Source: Cryptomeria japonica
Lineage: Eukaryota; Streptophyta; Pinopsida; Cupressales; Cupressaceae
DNA length: 64,000 bases
NCBI RefSeq assembly: GCF_030272615.1
Contig: NW_026729175.1
Coordinates: 31,577 to 95,576, forward strand
Reading direction: 5' to 3'
Made by a program: the position numbers and the translations under genes
Notes under the pieces: model-generated
Told to the model about the DNA's origin: nothing
Database searches by the model: none
The model's input: the letters and a program-made list of their open reading frames with translations, nothing else
In this document: positions 36,189-47,993 of the stretch, one piece after another
How the letters are laid out: the number at the start of each line of letters is the position of its first letter
How positions within the stretch are numbered: the first letter of the stretch is position 1

Positions 36189-38609
36189 GATTCTAGAGTC
36201 AATAGCGTTAAAATCTGATTTTGGTGCACATCGTGCTCTTCGAACCTCATTTCGAAGCTTGTGCCTCGAAAGCCCCAGTTTCAGAGCAACAAAATCAATG
36301 TTTTTTGGCACAACAAGGTTCCAAGATGCAAGCCCTGATTCTAGAGCCAGTAGAATCAAAATTCAATTTTGATTTACATTGTTCTCTTAGAACCCTCTTT
36401 CAGAAATTGTGCCTCAAAAGCCCCAGTTTTGGAGCATCAAAATTTGATTTTTACGCACGTCGTGCTCTTAGAACCTTGTTTTGGAGCTTATGCCTCAGAA
36501 TATTTGATTTCGAAGCATGAAAATTGTTGTTTGGAGGCACAACAAGCTTTCAATAGGCAAGTCCCTGTTCTGGAGCCTGTAGTGTCAAAAAGTGATTTTG
36601 ATGCACATAATGCTCTTAGAACCTCGTTTCGGAGCGTGTGGCTCCAAAGCTCCATTTTCAAAACATCAAAATCAATGTTTAAAGGCACAACAAGGTTTCA
36701 AGATAGAAGTCTTGATTCTCAAGCTGATAGTGTCAAAACACGATTTTGACAAACATGATGTTCTTAGAACCTCATTTCGAAGGTTGTGCCTCAAAAGCCT
36801 CATTTTTGGAGCATAAAAATTTGTGTTTGGAGGCACAACAAGGTTTCAAGACACAAGTCCCAATTCCAGAGTCAGTAGCATCAAAATTCAATTTTGATGT
36901 ACATCGTGCTCTTTGAACATCATTTCGGAGCTTGTGCCTTGAAAGCCCTGTTTTAGAGGTTATGCCTCAAAATCTCTGGTTTCGATGCTTCGAAATTGGT
37001 GTTTGGAGGCAGAACAAGCTTTCAAGACACAAGTCCCTATTTCAGAGCCTGTAGTGTCAAAACGTTATTTTGAGGCACATTATGCTCTTAAAACCTCATT
37101 TCGGAGCGTGTGGCTTGAAAGCTCCAGTTTCAAAACATCAAAATCAATGTTTAAAGGCACAACAAGGTTTCAAGACACAAGTCCTGATTCTGGAGCCGAT
37201 AGCGTCAAAATTTGATTTTGACGCACATCGTGTTCTTAGAACCTTGTTTTGGAGCTTATGCCTCAAAATCTTCAGTTTCGAAGCCTCAAAATTGGTGTTT
37301 GGAGGTACAACAAGCTTTCAAGACGCAAGTCCCTATTCCAGAGCCTGTAGTGTCAAAACATGATTTTGATGCACATCGTGCTCTTAGAACATCGTTTGAG
37401 AGCGTGTGGCTCGAAAACTCCCATTTCAAAAACATCAAAATCAATGTTAAAAGGCACAACAAGGTTTCAAGACACAAGTACCGATTCTCAAGTTGATAGC
37501 GTCAAAACACAATTTTGACAAACATGGTGTTCTTAGAACCTCATTTCAGAGGTTGTACTTCAAAAGCCTCATTTTTGGAGCATAAAAATTAGTGCCTTGA
37601 AAGCCCTAATTTTGGAACATCAAAATCAACTTTTCAAGAAGCAAGTCCCTATTCTGGAGCCTGTAGCATCAAAATTCCATTTTAACGTACATCATTCACT
37701 TAGAAGATCATTTCGGAGCTTGTGCCTCGAAAGACGTAGTTTTGGAGCATCAAAATTAATGTTTGGAGGCACAACCAAGTTTCAATATTCTAGTGTCAAT
37801 AGCATCAAAATCTGATTTTAGCACACATCGTGCTCTTGGAACCTCATTTCAAAGCTTGTGCCTCGAAAGCCCCAGTTTCAGAGCATCAAAATTAGTGTTT
37901 TGAGGCACAACAAGGTTTCAAGATGCAAGCCCCGATTCTAGAGCCAGTAGCATCAAAATTCAATTTTGATGCACATTGTGCTCTTAAAACCCTGTTTTAG
38001 AAATTGCCAAAATTTCATTTTGATGCACATCGTGCTCTTAGAACCTTGTTTTGGAGCTTATGCCTCAAAATCTTCAGTTGCGAAGCATCAAAATTGGTTT
38101 TTGGAGGCACAACAAACTTACAAGAAGCAAGTCCCAATTCCAGAGCCTGTAGTATCAAAACATGATTTTGATGCACATCGTGCTCTTAGAACCTCGTTTC
38201 GGAGCATTTGGCTCGAAAGCTCCTGTTTCAAAACATGAAAATGAATGTTTAAAGGAACAACAAGGTTTCAAGACACAAGTCCTGATTCTCAAGCTGATAG
38301 CGTCAAAACACGATTTTGACAAACATGGTGTTCTTAGAATCTCATTTCGGAGGTTGTGCCTCAAAATCCTCGTTTTTGGAGCATAAAAATTAGTGTTTAG
38401 AGGCAACACAAGGTTTCAAGACACAAGTCCCAATTCCAAACTCGGCAGCGTCAAAATGCAATTTTAATGTACATCGTGCTCTTAGAACCTCATTTTGGAA
38501 CTTGTGCGTTTAAAGCCCTGATTTTTTAACATCAAAATCAGTGTTTGGAGGCACAAAAAGGTTTAAAGAAGCAAGTCCCTATTCCGAAGGCTGTAGCGTC
38601 AAAATTCCA

Positions 38610-39850
38610 TTTTGACACACATCATTCTCTTAGAAGCTCATTTTGAAGCTTGTAACTCAAAAGACCCAGTTTTGGAGTGTCAAAATCAACATTTGGAGGC
38701 ACAAATAGGTTTCAAGATGCAATTCCTAATTCTAGAGCCGGTAGCGACAAAATTTGATTTTGACGCACGTCGTGCTCTTAGAACCTTGTTTTAGAGCTTA
38801 TGCCTCAAAATCTCTGGTTTCCAAGCATCAAAATTGGTGTTTGGAGGCACAACAAGCTTTCAAGATGCAAGTCCCTATTCCGGAGCCTGTAGTGTCAAAA
38901 CTTGATTTTGATGCACATCATGCTCTTAGAACCTCATTTCAGAGCATGTGGCTTGAAAACTCGAGTTTCAAAACATCAAAATCAATGTTTAAAGGCACAA
39001 CAAGGTTTCAAGAAAAAAGTCCCAATTCTCAAGCTGATAGCGTCAAAGCACGATTTTGACAAACATGGTGTTCTTAGAACCTCATTTTGGAGGTTGTGCC
39101 TCAAAAGCCTCATTTTTGGAGCATAAAAACTAGTGTTTGGAGGCACAACAAGGTTTCAGGACACAAGTCCCAATTCCAGAGTCGGTAGCGTGTAAATGCA
39201 ATTTCGATTTACATTGTCCTCTTAGAACCTGATTTCGGAGCTTGTGCCTTGAAAGCTTTGATTTTGGAACATCAAAATCAATGTTTTGAGGCACAACTAG
39301 GTTTCAAGAAGCAAATCCCTATTTTGGAGCCTGTAGCATCAAAATTCCATTTTGACGCACATCATTGTCTTAGAAGCTCATTTCGGAGCCTGTGCCTCGA
39401 AAGACCCAGTTTTCAAGCATCAAAATCAATGTTTGGAGGCAGAACAAGGTTTCAAGATGCAGGTCACGATTTTAGAGTCAAGAGTGTCAAAATCTGATTT
39501 TGGCGCACATCGTGCTTTTAAAATCTCATTTCAAAACTTGTGCCTCGAAAGCTCTGGTTTTGGAGCATCAAAATCATTGTTTTGAGGCACAACAAGGTTT
39601 CAAGATGCAAGACCCGATTTTAGAGCCAGTAGCATCAAAATTCAATTTTGATGCACATTGTGCTCTTAGAACCCTGTTTTAGAAATTGTGCTTCAAAGCC
39701 CCAGTTTTGGAGCATCAAAATCGATATTTGGAGGCACAACAAGCTTTCAAGACGCAAGTCCCTATTCCGGAGCCTGTAGTGTCAAAATGTGATTTTGCTG
39801 CACATCTTGCTCTTAGAACCTCGTTTCGGAGCATGTGACTCGAAAGCTCC
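38610..39850 (+). repeat. Local duplication, copy 1 (partner 42846-44087)
   Basis: Matches 42846-44087 at an offset of about 4236 bp. Shared private variants include CAAATAGG or AAAATAGG before GTTTCAAGATGC, CAGGACACAAGTCCC in the A monomer, CAAGACCCGATT in D, an E/F fused monomer (39650-39796), and TTTTGCTGCACATC at the G start. Inside it the run A 39058, B 39206, C 39354, D 39502 is regular at 148-bp spacing, and 39354-39501 is a good full-length C. Confidence 0.82.
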
Positions 39851-39874
39851 AGTTTCAAAACATGAAAATCAATG

Positions 39875-41300
39875 TTTGGAGGCACAACAAGAATTCAAGA
39901 TGCAAGTCCCGATTCCCATACTGCTAGCATCAAAATTCAATTTTGATGCACATCTTTCTCTTAGAACATTGTTTCGAAGCTTGCACCTCGAACACCCCGG
40001 TTTCAGAACTTCAAAATTGGCGTTTGGAGGCACAACAAGGTGTCAAGATGCAAGTCCCGATTCGAGAGCCAGTAGTGTCAAAATAAGATTTTGAAGCACA
40101 CTGTGCTCTTAGAACCTTATTTCGGAGCTTGTCCCTTGAAAGCCTTGATTTGAGAGCATCAAAATTAATGTTCGGAGGCACAAGGTGTTCGAAATCCCCA
40201 ATTTTGAAACATTGAAATAGGGGTTTGGAGGCACAACAAGGTTTCAGAAGCAAGTCCCTTTTCCAGAGCTTGTAGTGTCAAAATTCCATTTTGACGCACA
40301 TCATTATCTTAGAATCTAATTTCAGAGCCTGTGCCTCGAAAGACCTAGTTTTGGATCATCAAAATCAATGTTTGGAGGCACAACAAGGTTTCAAGGTGCA
40401 AGTCCCGATTCTAGAGTCAATAGCGTCAAAATCTGATTTTGGCTCACATCGTGCTCTTAGAACCTCATTTCGAAGCTTGTGCCCCTAAAGCGCCAGTTTC
40501 AGAGCATCAAAATCAGTGTTTTTTGGCACAAGAAGGTTTTAAGATGCAAGCCCCGATTCTAGAGCCAGTAGCATCAAAATTCAATTTTGATGCACATTGT
40601 GCTTTTAGAACCCTATTCTAGAAATTGTGCCTCAAAAGCCCCAGTTTTGGAACATCAAAATCGATGTTTGGAGGCACAACAAGGTTTCAAGATGCAAGTC
40701 CTGATTCTAGAGCCAGTAGCATCAAAATTTGATTTTGATGCACATCGTGCCCTTAGAACCTTATTTTGGAGCTTATGCCTCAAACTATTTGGTTTCGAAG
40801 CATCAAAATAGGTGTTTGGAGGCACAACAAGCTTTCAAGACACAAGTCCCTATTCCGGAGCCTGTAGTGTCAAAACATGATTTTGATGCACATCGTGTTG
40901 TTAGAACCCCGTTTCGAAACGTGTGGCTCGAAAGCTCCAGTTTCAAAACATCAAAATCAATGTTTAAAGGCACAACAAGGTTTCTAGACACAAATCTCGA
41001 TTCTCAAGCTGATTGCGTCAAAAGACGATTTTGACAAACATGGTGTTCTTAGATCCTCATTTCGGAGGTTGTGCCTCAAATGCCTCATTTTTGGAGCATA
41101 AAAAATAGTGTTTGGAGGCACAACAAGGTTTCAAGACACAAGTCCCAATTCCAGAGTTGGTAGAGTCAAAACACAATTTTGATGTACATCGTGCTCTTAG
41201 CTCATTTCGGATCTTGTGCCTTGAAAGCCCTAATTTTGGAAGCACAACAAGGGTTCAACAAGAAAGTCTCGATTCTAGAGTCAATAGTGTCAAAATCATT
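39875..41300 (+). repeat. Local duplication, copy 1 (partner 48221-49560)
   Basis: Matches 48221-49560, at an offset of about 8346 bp at the left and 8263-8266 bp after an 80-bp deletion in the partner near 48605. Shared private features are CCCATACTGCTAGC or CCTATACTGCTAGC, TTGGCTCACATCG in D, CTCAAACTATTTGG in F, CATCGTGTTGTTAG or CATTGTGTTGTTAG in G, and a B monomer lacking GAACC (CTTAGCTCATTTCGG). Confidence 0.8.
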
Positions 41301-42845
41301 TTTTGGCATATATCGTGCTCTTAGAACCTTATTTCGAAGCTTGTGCCTCGAAAACGCTGGTTTCGGAGCATCAAAATCAGTTTTTTGAGGCACATCAATG
41401 TTTCAAGATGCAAGCCCCGATTCTTGTGCCACTAGTATCAAATTTTAATTTTGATGCACATTGTGCTCTTAGAACCCTGATTTAGAAATTGTGCCTCAAA
41501 AGCCCCAGTTTTGGAGCATCAAAATTGATGTTTGGAAGCACAACAAGATTTCAAGATGCAAGTCTTGATTCAAGAGCCGACAATGTCAAAATTTGATTTT
41601 GACGCACATCATGCTCTTAGAACCTTGTTTTGGAGCTTATGCCTCAAAATCTTCGGTTTTGAACTATCAAAATTGGTGTTTGGAGGCACAACAAGCTTTC
41701 CAGACGCAAGTCGCTATTCCGGAGCCTGTAGTGTGAAAACATGATTTTGATGCAAATCATGCTCTTAGAACCTCATTTCGGAGCGTGTGGCTCGAAAACT
41801 CAAGTTTCAAAACATCAAAATCAATGTTTAAAGGCACAACAAGGTTTCATGACATAAGTCTCGATTCTCAAGCTGATGGCGTCAAACACGATTTTGATAA
41901 ACATTGTGTTCTTAGAACCTCCTTTCGGAGGTTGTGCCTCAAAAGCCTCATTTTTGGAGCATAAAAATTAGTGTTTGGAGGGACAACAAGGTTTCAAGAC
42001 ACAAGTCCCAATTGCAAAGTCGGTAGCATCAAAACGCAATTTTTATAAACATAATGCTCTTAGAACCTCATTTTGGAGCATGTGCCTTGAAAGACGCAGT
42101 TTTGGAGCATCAAAATTAATATTTGGAGGCACAAACAGGTTTCAAGATTCAAGTCTCGATTCTAGTGTCAACAACATCAAAATTTGATTTTGGCGCACAT
42201 CGTGCTCTTGGAACCTCATTTCGAAGCTTGTGCCTCAAAAGCCCTGGTTTCGGAGCATCAAAATTAGTATTTTGAGGCACAACAAGGTTTCAAGATGCAA
42301 GCCTTGATTTTAGAGCCAGTAGCATCAAAATTCAATATTGATGCACATTGTGCTCTTAGAACCCTATTTTAGAAATTGTGCCCCTAAAGCCCCAATTTTG
42401 GAGCATCAAAATCGATGTTTGGAGGCGCAACAAAGTTTCAAGATGCAATTCCTGATTCTGGAGCCAGTAGCATCAAAATTTGATTTTGATGCACATCGTG
42501 CTCTTAAAACCTTGTTTTGGAGCTTATGCCTCAAAATCTTCGGTTGCGAAGCATCAGAATTTGTTTTTGGAGGAACAAGAAACTTACAAGACACATTGTA
42601 CACATGATTTTTGGAGCATAAAAATTAGTGTTTAGAGCCACAACAAGGTTTCAAGACACAAGTCCCAATTCCAGACTCGTCAGCGTCAAAATGCAATTTT
42701 GATGTACATCGTGCTCTTAGAACCTCATTTCGGAGCTTGTGCCTTTAAAGCCCTGATTTTGGAACATCAAAATTAGTGTTTGGAGGCACAACAAGGTTTA
42801 AAGAAGCAAGTCCCTATTTTGGAGCCTGTAGCATCAAAATTCCAT

Positions 42846-44087
42846 TTTGACACACATAATTCCTTTAGAAGCTCATTTTCAAGCTTGCGCCTCAAAAGAT
42901 CCAGTTTTGGAGCGTCAAAATCAATGTTTGGAGGCAAAAATAGGTTTCAAGATGCAAGTCCTGATTTTAGAGCCAGTAGCGTCAAAATTTGATTTTGACA
43001 CACATCGTACTCTTAGAACCTTGTTTTAGAGCATATGCCTCAAAATCTCTGGTTTCGAAGCATCGAAATTGGTGTTTGGAAGCACAATAAGCTTTTAATA
43101 TGCAAGTCCCTATTCTGGAGCCTGTAGTGTCAAAACTTGATTTTTATGCACATCGTGCTCTTAGAACCTTATTTTGGAGTGTGTGGCTTGAAAGCTTGAG
43201 TTTAAAAACATCAAAATAAATGTTTAAAGGCACAACAAGGTTTCAAAACACAAGTCCCAATTCTCAAGCTGATAGTGTCAAAACACGATTTTGACAAACA
43301 TGGTGTTCTTAGAACCTCATTTTGGAGGTTGTGCCTCAAAAGCCTTATTTTTGGAGCATAAAAATTAGTGTTTGGAGGCACAACAAGGTTTCAGGACACA
43401 AGTCCCAATTCTAGAGTCGGTAGCATCCAAACGCAATTTTGATGTACATTGTCCTCTTAGAACCTCATTTTGGAGCTTGTGCCTTGAAAGCCCCGATTTT
43501 GGAACATCAAAATCAATGTTTTGAGGCACAACAAGGTTTCAAGAAGCAAGTCCCTGTTTAGGAGCTTGTAGCATCAAAATTCTATTTTTGACACACATCA
43601 TTCTCTTAGAAGCTCATTTCGAAGCCTGTGCCTTGAAAGACCCAGTTTTCAAGCATCAAAATCAATGTTTGGAGGCAGAACAAGGTTTCAAGATGCAAGT
43701 CCCGATTCCAGAGTCAAGAGCGTCAAAATCTTATTTTGGCACACATCATACTCTTAGAATCTCATTTCGAAACTTGTGCCTCAAAAGCTCTGGTTTTGGA
43801 GCATCAAAATCATTGTTTTGAGGCACAACAAGGTTTCAAGATGCAAGACCCGATTGTAGAGCCAGTAGCATCAAAATTCAATTTTGATGCACATTGTGCT
43901 CTTAGAACCCTGTTTTAGAAATTGTGCTTCAAAAGCCCCAGTTTTGGAGCATCAAAATTGATATTTGGAGGCACAACAAACTTTCAAGATGCAAATCCCT
44001 ATTCCGGAGCCTGTAGTGTTAAAACGTGATTTTGCTGCACATCGTGCTTTTAGAAACTCGTTTCGGAGCGTGTGACTCGAAAGCTCG
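42846..44087 (+). repeat. Local duplication, copy 2 (partner 38610-39850)
   Basis: Second copy of the segment at 38610-39850, with the same E/F fused monomer (43886-44033) and the same GATTTTGCTGCACATC. Monomer starts are A 43293, B 43441, C 43590, D 43738, E/F 43886 and G 44034. The extra base before C comes from an added T in the boundary dyad. After the G start the two copies part: this one continues into G and A, the other into a G/B' fusion and H. Confidence 0.82.
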
Positions 44088-46515
44088 AGTTTCAAAACAT
44101 CAAAATCAATTTACAGTCACAACAAGGTTTCGAGACACAAGTATCGATTCTCAAGCTGATAGCGCAAAGCATGATTTTGACAAACATGGTGTTTTTAGAA
44201 CCTCATTTCGGAGGTTGTGCCTCAAAAGTTTTTTTTAGGAGCATAAAAATTAGTGTTTGGAGGCACAACAAGGTTTCAAGACACAAGTCCCCATTCCAAA
44301 GTTGGTAGCATCAAAACGCAATTTTGAAGTACATCGTGCTCTTAGAACCTCATTTCGAAGCTTGCACCTCGAACGCCCTGGTTTCGGAATATAAAAATTG
44401 GTGTTTGGAGGCACAACAAGGTTTGAAGACGCAATTCCCGATTCCAGAGCGGGTAGTGTCAAAATGCGATTTTGAAACAAATTGTGCTCTTAGAACCTTA
44501 TTTACCAGCTTGTCCCTCAAAAACATCAGTTTGAGAGCATCAAAATTGGTGTTTGGAGGCACAAGGTTGCACGATGCAAGTTGCGATTTTGGAGCCGGTA
44601 GCGTCAAAATGTGATTTTGACGCATATGGTGCTCTTAGAGCCTCATTTGTGGAGCTTGTGCCTCGAAAGCCCTGATTTGAAACATCGAAATCAAAATCAA
44701 TATTTGGAGGCACAACAAGGTTTCAAGATGCAAGTCCCGATTCTAAAGTCAATAGCGTCAAAATCTGATTTTACCACACATCGTGCTCTTAGAACCTCAT
44801 TGCAAAGCTTGTGCCTCGAAAGCCCCGGTTTGGGAGCATCAAAATCAGTGTTTTTTGGCACAACAAGGTTTCAAGATGCAAGCCCGGATTCTAGAGCTAG
44901 TAGCATCAAAATTCAATTTTGATGCACATTGTGCTCTTAGAACCCTATTTTAGAAATTGTGCCTCAAAAGCCCCAGTTTTGGAGCATCAAAATCGATGTT
45001 TGGAGGCACAACAAGGTTTCAAGACAGAAGTCCCAATTCCAGAGTCAGTAGCGTCAAAACGCAATTTTGATTTACATCGTGCTCTTAAAACCTCATTTCA
45101 GAGCTTGTGCCTTGAAAGCCCTGATTTTGGGGAACATCAAAATCAATGTTTTGAGGTACAACAAGGTTTCAAGATGCAAGTTCCGATTCTAGAGTCAATA
45201 GATTTTGGCGCATCATTCTCTAAGAATATCATTTCGAAGCGTGTGCCTCGAAAGCCCTGGTTTTTTAGCATCAAAATCAGTGTTTTGAGGCACAAAAAGG
45301 TTTCAAGATGCAAGACCTGATTCTAGTGCCAGAAGCATGATAATTCAATTTTGATGCATATTGTGCTCTAAGAAACCTGTTTTAGAAATTGTGCCTCAAT
45401 AGCTCTAGTTTTGGAGCATCAAAATTGATGTTTGGAGGCACAAAAAGTTTTCAAGAGGCAAGTCCTGATTTTGGAGCCTGTAGTGTTAAAGTTTGATTTT
45501 GACGCACATCGTGCTCTTAAAACCTTGTTGTGGAGCTTATGCCTCAAAAACTTAGTCCCTATTTCGGAGCCTGTAGTGTCAAAACGTGATTTTGATGCAC
45601 ATCGTTCTCTTAGAACCTCGTTTTAGAGCGTGTGGCTTGAAAGCTCTAGTTTCAAAACATCAAAATCAATGTTTAAAGGCACAACAAGGTTTCACAACAC
45701 AAGTCCTGATTCTCAAGCTGATAGTGTCAAAACATTATTTTGACAAACATAGTGTTCTTAGAACCTCATTTCGGAGGTTGTGCCTCAAAAGTCTCATTTT
45801 TGGAAAATAAAAGTTAGTGTTTCGAGGCACAACAAGGTTTCAAGACACAAGTCCCAATTCCAGAGTCGGTAGCATTGAAACACAATTTTGATGTACATCA
45901 TGCTCTTAGAAATTCATTTCGGAGCTTGTGCCTTGAATGTCCTGATTTGGGAACATCAAAATCAATGTTTTGAGGCACACCAGGGTTTCAAGAAGCAAGT
46001 CCCTATTTCGGAGCCTATGCTTTTAGAACCTCATTTCGAAGCTTGTGCCTTGAAAGCCCCAGTTTTGGAGCATCAAAATCAATGTTTTGAGGCACAACAA
46101 GTTTTCAAGATGCATGCCCCGATTCTAGAGCATCAAAATTGATGTTTGGAGGCACAACAAGGTTTCAAGATGCAAGTCCTGATTCTGGAGCCGATAGCGT
46201 CAAGTTTTAATTTTGATCCACATCGGGCTCTTAGAACCTTGTTTTGGAGCTTATGCATCAAAATCTTCGGTATCGAAGCATCAAAATTGGTTTTTGGAGG
46301 CACAATAAGCTTACAAGACGCAAGTCCCTATTCTAGAGCCTGTCATATCAACACATGATTTTGATGCACATCAACACGTGTTCTTAGAACCTCTTTTTGG
46401 AGCGTGTGGCTCGAAAGATCCAGTTTCGAAACATCAAAATCAATGTTTAAAGTCACAACAAGGTTTCAAGACGCAAGTCCCGATTCTCTAGCAGATAGCG
46501 TCAAAACACGATTTT

Positions 46516-46663
46516 GACAAACATGGTGTTCTTATAACCTCATTTCGGAGGTTGTGCCTCAAAAGCCTCATTTTTGGAGCATAAAAATTAGTGTTTGGAG
46601 GTAGAACAAGGTTTCAAGACAAAAGTCCCAATTCAAGAGTCGGTAGTGTCAAAATGCAATTTT
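46516..46663 (+). repeat. Reference monomer A
   Basis: Starts GACAAACATGGTGTTC, has GGAGGTTGTGCCTC, CTCATTTTTGGAGC and ATAAAAATTAGTGTTTGG, and ends in a TCGGTAG tail. The GACAAACATGG start is unique to this type and is the best marker for counting higher-order units. The next boundary spacer here is TGCAA. Confidence 0.85.
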
Positions 46664-46811
46664 GATGTACATCATGCTCTTAGAACCTCATTTCTGAGCT
46701 TGTGGCTTGAAAGCCTTGATTTTGCAACATAGAAATCATTGTTTCGAGGCACAACATGGTTTCAAGATGCAAAATCTGATTCTCGTACTCGTAGCATCAA
46801 AATTTGATTTT
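46664..46811 (+). repeat. Reference monomer B'
   Basis: Starts GATGTACATC, shared with type B, and carries TTGAAAGCC followed by TTGATTTTGCAACAT. Unlike ordinary B it ends in a D/E-like tail (CTCGTACTCGTAGC) leading into H. Ordinary B has the same first half but ends GTCCCTATTCCGGAGCCTGT, as J does. Confidence 0.78.
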
Positions 46812-46960
46812 GATGCACATCGTTCTCTTAGAACCTTGTTTCAAAGCTTGCACCTTGAACGCCCTTGGTTTCAAAACATCAAAATTGGTGTTTGGAGGCA
46901 CAAGAAGGTTTCAAGATGCAACTCCCGATTCCAGAGCCGGTAGTGTCAAAATACGATTTT
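46812..46960 (+). repeat. Reference monomer H
   Basis: Starts GATGCACATCGTTCTC, then CCTTGTTTCAAAGCTTGCACC and GAACGCCC, which no other type has. The second half has CAAAATTGGTGTTTGG. It is 149 bp here through one extra base in GCCCTTGG. Other H copies are at 39945-40092 and about 29110. Confidence 0.8.
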
Positions 46961-47105
46961 GAAGCACATTGTGCTCTTAGAACCTTATTTCGGAGCTTGT
47001 CCCCAGAAAGCCCCGGTTTGAGAGCATCAAAATTGGTGTTTGGAGGCACAAGGTTGCAAGACGCAAGTCGTGATTTCGGAGCTAGTAGCGTCAAAACATC
47101 ATTTT
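46961..47105 (+). repeat. Reference monomer I (145 bp)
   Basis: Starts GAAGCACATTG, with CTTATTTCGGAGCTTGTCCC and GTTTGAGAGCATC. It has GGCACAAGGTTGCAAG in place of GGCACAACAAGGTTTCAAG, a 3-bp loss that makes it 145 bp. The same shortened form is at 44474-44618, so the deletion is a fixed property of the type. Confidence 0.82.
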
Positions 47106-47253
47106 GATGCACATGGTGCTCTTAGAGCCTTGTTTGCGGAGCTTATGCCTCGAAAGCCCCAATTTTGAAAATCAAAATCAGTGTTTGGAGGCACAACAAG
47201 GTTTCAAGAAGCAAGTCCCTTTTCCGGAGCCTGTAGTGTCAAAATTCCATTTT
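47106..47253 (+). repeat. Reference monomer J
   Basis: Starts GATGCACATGGTGCTC, with TTAGAGCCTTGTTTGCGGAG and ATTTTGAAAATCAAAATC. The second half, from CAGTGTTTGG to CCTGTAGTGTCAAAATTCC, is the same as the second half of ordinary type B. This supports B being a B'/J hybrid. Confidence 0.82.
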
Positions 47254-47401
47254 GACACACATCATTCTCTTAGAAATTCATTTCGGAGCATGTGCCTCGA
47301 AAGACCCATTTTTGGAGCATCAAAATCAATGTTTGTAAGCACAAGAAGATTTCAAGATGCAAGTCCCGATTCTAGAGTCAATAGCGTCAAAATCTGATTT
47401 T
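47254..47401 (+). repeat. Reference monomer C
   Basis: Starts GACACACATCATTCTC, with CTTAGAAATTCATTTCGG and CGAAAGACCC. It ends with the GAGTCAATAGCG tail and a TCTGA spacer. CATCATTCTCTTAGAAG is diagnostic for C. This copy carries TTTGTAAGCACAAGAAG, a variant shared with the C monomer at about 28221. Confidence 0.82.
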
Positions 47402-47549
47402 GGCGCAGATCGTGCTCTTAGAACCTCATTGCGTAGCTTGTGCCTTGAAATCCCCAGTTTTGGAGCTTCAAAATCAATTTTTTTTTTCACTACAAGGTTT
47501 CAAGATGCAAGCCATGATTCTAGAGCCAGTAGCATGAAAATTCAATTTT
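47402..47549 (+). repeat. Reference monomer D
   Basis: Starts GGCGCAGATCG; most D monomers start GGCGCACATCG. D is the only type whose boundary dyad is broken by TTTTGG. It ends with GAGCCAGTAGCATG and spacer TTCAA. Other D copies have AGTGTTTTGAGG. This copy has a run of ten T around 47478-47487, replacing the usual GTTTTTTGG. Confidence 0.8.
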
Positions 47550-47697
47550 GATGCACATTGTGCTCTTAGAACCCTGTTTTAGAAATTGTGCCTCAAAAGC
47601 TCCAGTTTTGGAGCATCAAAATCGATGTTTGAAGTCACAACAAGGTTTCAAGATGCAAGTCTTGATTCTGGAGCTAGCAGCGTCAAAATTTGATTTT
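47550..47697 (+). repeat. Reference monomer E
   Basis: Starts GATGCACATTGTGCTC, then CCCTGTTTTAGAAATTGTGCC, which marks type E throughout the window. The tail leads to spacer TTTGA. Confidence 0.82.
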
Positions 47698-47845
47698 GAT
47701 GCACATCGTACTCTTAGAACCTTGTTTTGGAGCTTATGCCTTAGAAGCTTTAGTTTGAAAGCATCAAAATTGGTGTTTGGAGGCACAACAAGCTTTCAAG
47801 ATGCAATTCCCTATTCTGGAGCCTGTAGTATCAAAACATGATTTT
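47698..47845 (+). repeat. Reference monomer F
   Basis: Starts GATGCACATCG, then CCTTGTTTTGGAGCTTATGCC, and has AAATTGGTGTTTGG followed by CACAACAAGCTTTCAAG. The AAGCTT (HindIII) site in the second half is typical of F and of few other types. It ends CCTGTAGTATC. Confidence 0.82.
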
Positions 47846-47993
47846 GATGCACATCATGGTTTTAGAACCTTGTTTCGGAGCGTGTGGCTCGAAAGCTCCA
47901 GTTTCAAAACATCAAAACCAATGTTTAAAGGAACAACAAGGTTTCTAGACACAAGTCCCAATTCTCAAGATGATAGCATCAAAACACGATTTT
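47846..47993 (+). repeat. Reference monomer G
   Basis: Starts GATGCACATCATGG, has CGGAGCGTGTGGCTC, CAGTTTCAAAACATC and ATGTTTAAAGG. It ends with a CTCAAG tail and the CACGA spacer before A. The G/A dyad has perfect 7-bp arms, GTCAAAA and TTTTGAC, in copies that end GCGTCAAAACACG. Confidence 0.82.

Larger units (their letters stand above)
46516..47993 (+). repeat. Intact ten-monomer higher-order repeat unit
   Basis: Ten successive monomers of ten different types in the order A, B', H, I, J, C, D, E, F, G, followed by the next A at 47994. All boundaries fall at the TTTTGA dyad, with spacings of 148, 148, 149, 145, 148, 148, 148, 148, 148 and 148. This is the only unit in the window where I could place all ten without a fusion. 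It serves here as the reference for naming types. Confidence 0.88.

Noticed and set aside
47470-47490. Run of ten T as a Pol III terminator or polyA tail of an insertion
   Set aside because: It lies inside an otherwise normal D monomer in place of GTTTTTTGG. There is no insertion beside it and no A/B box or tRNA-like structure upstream.
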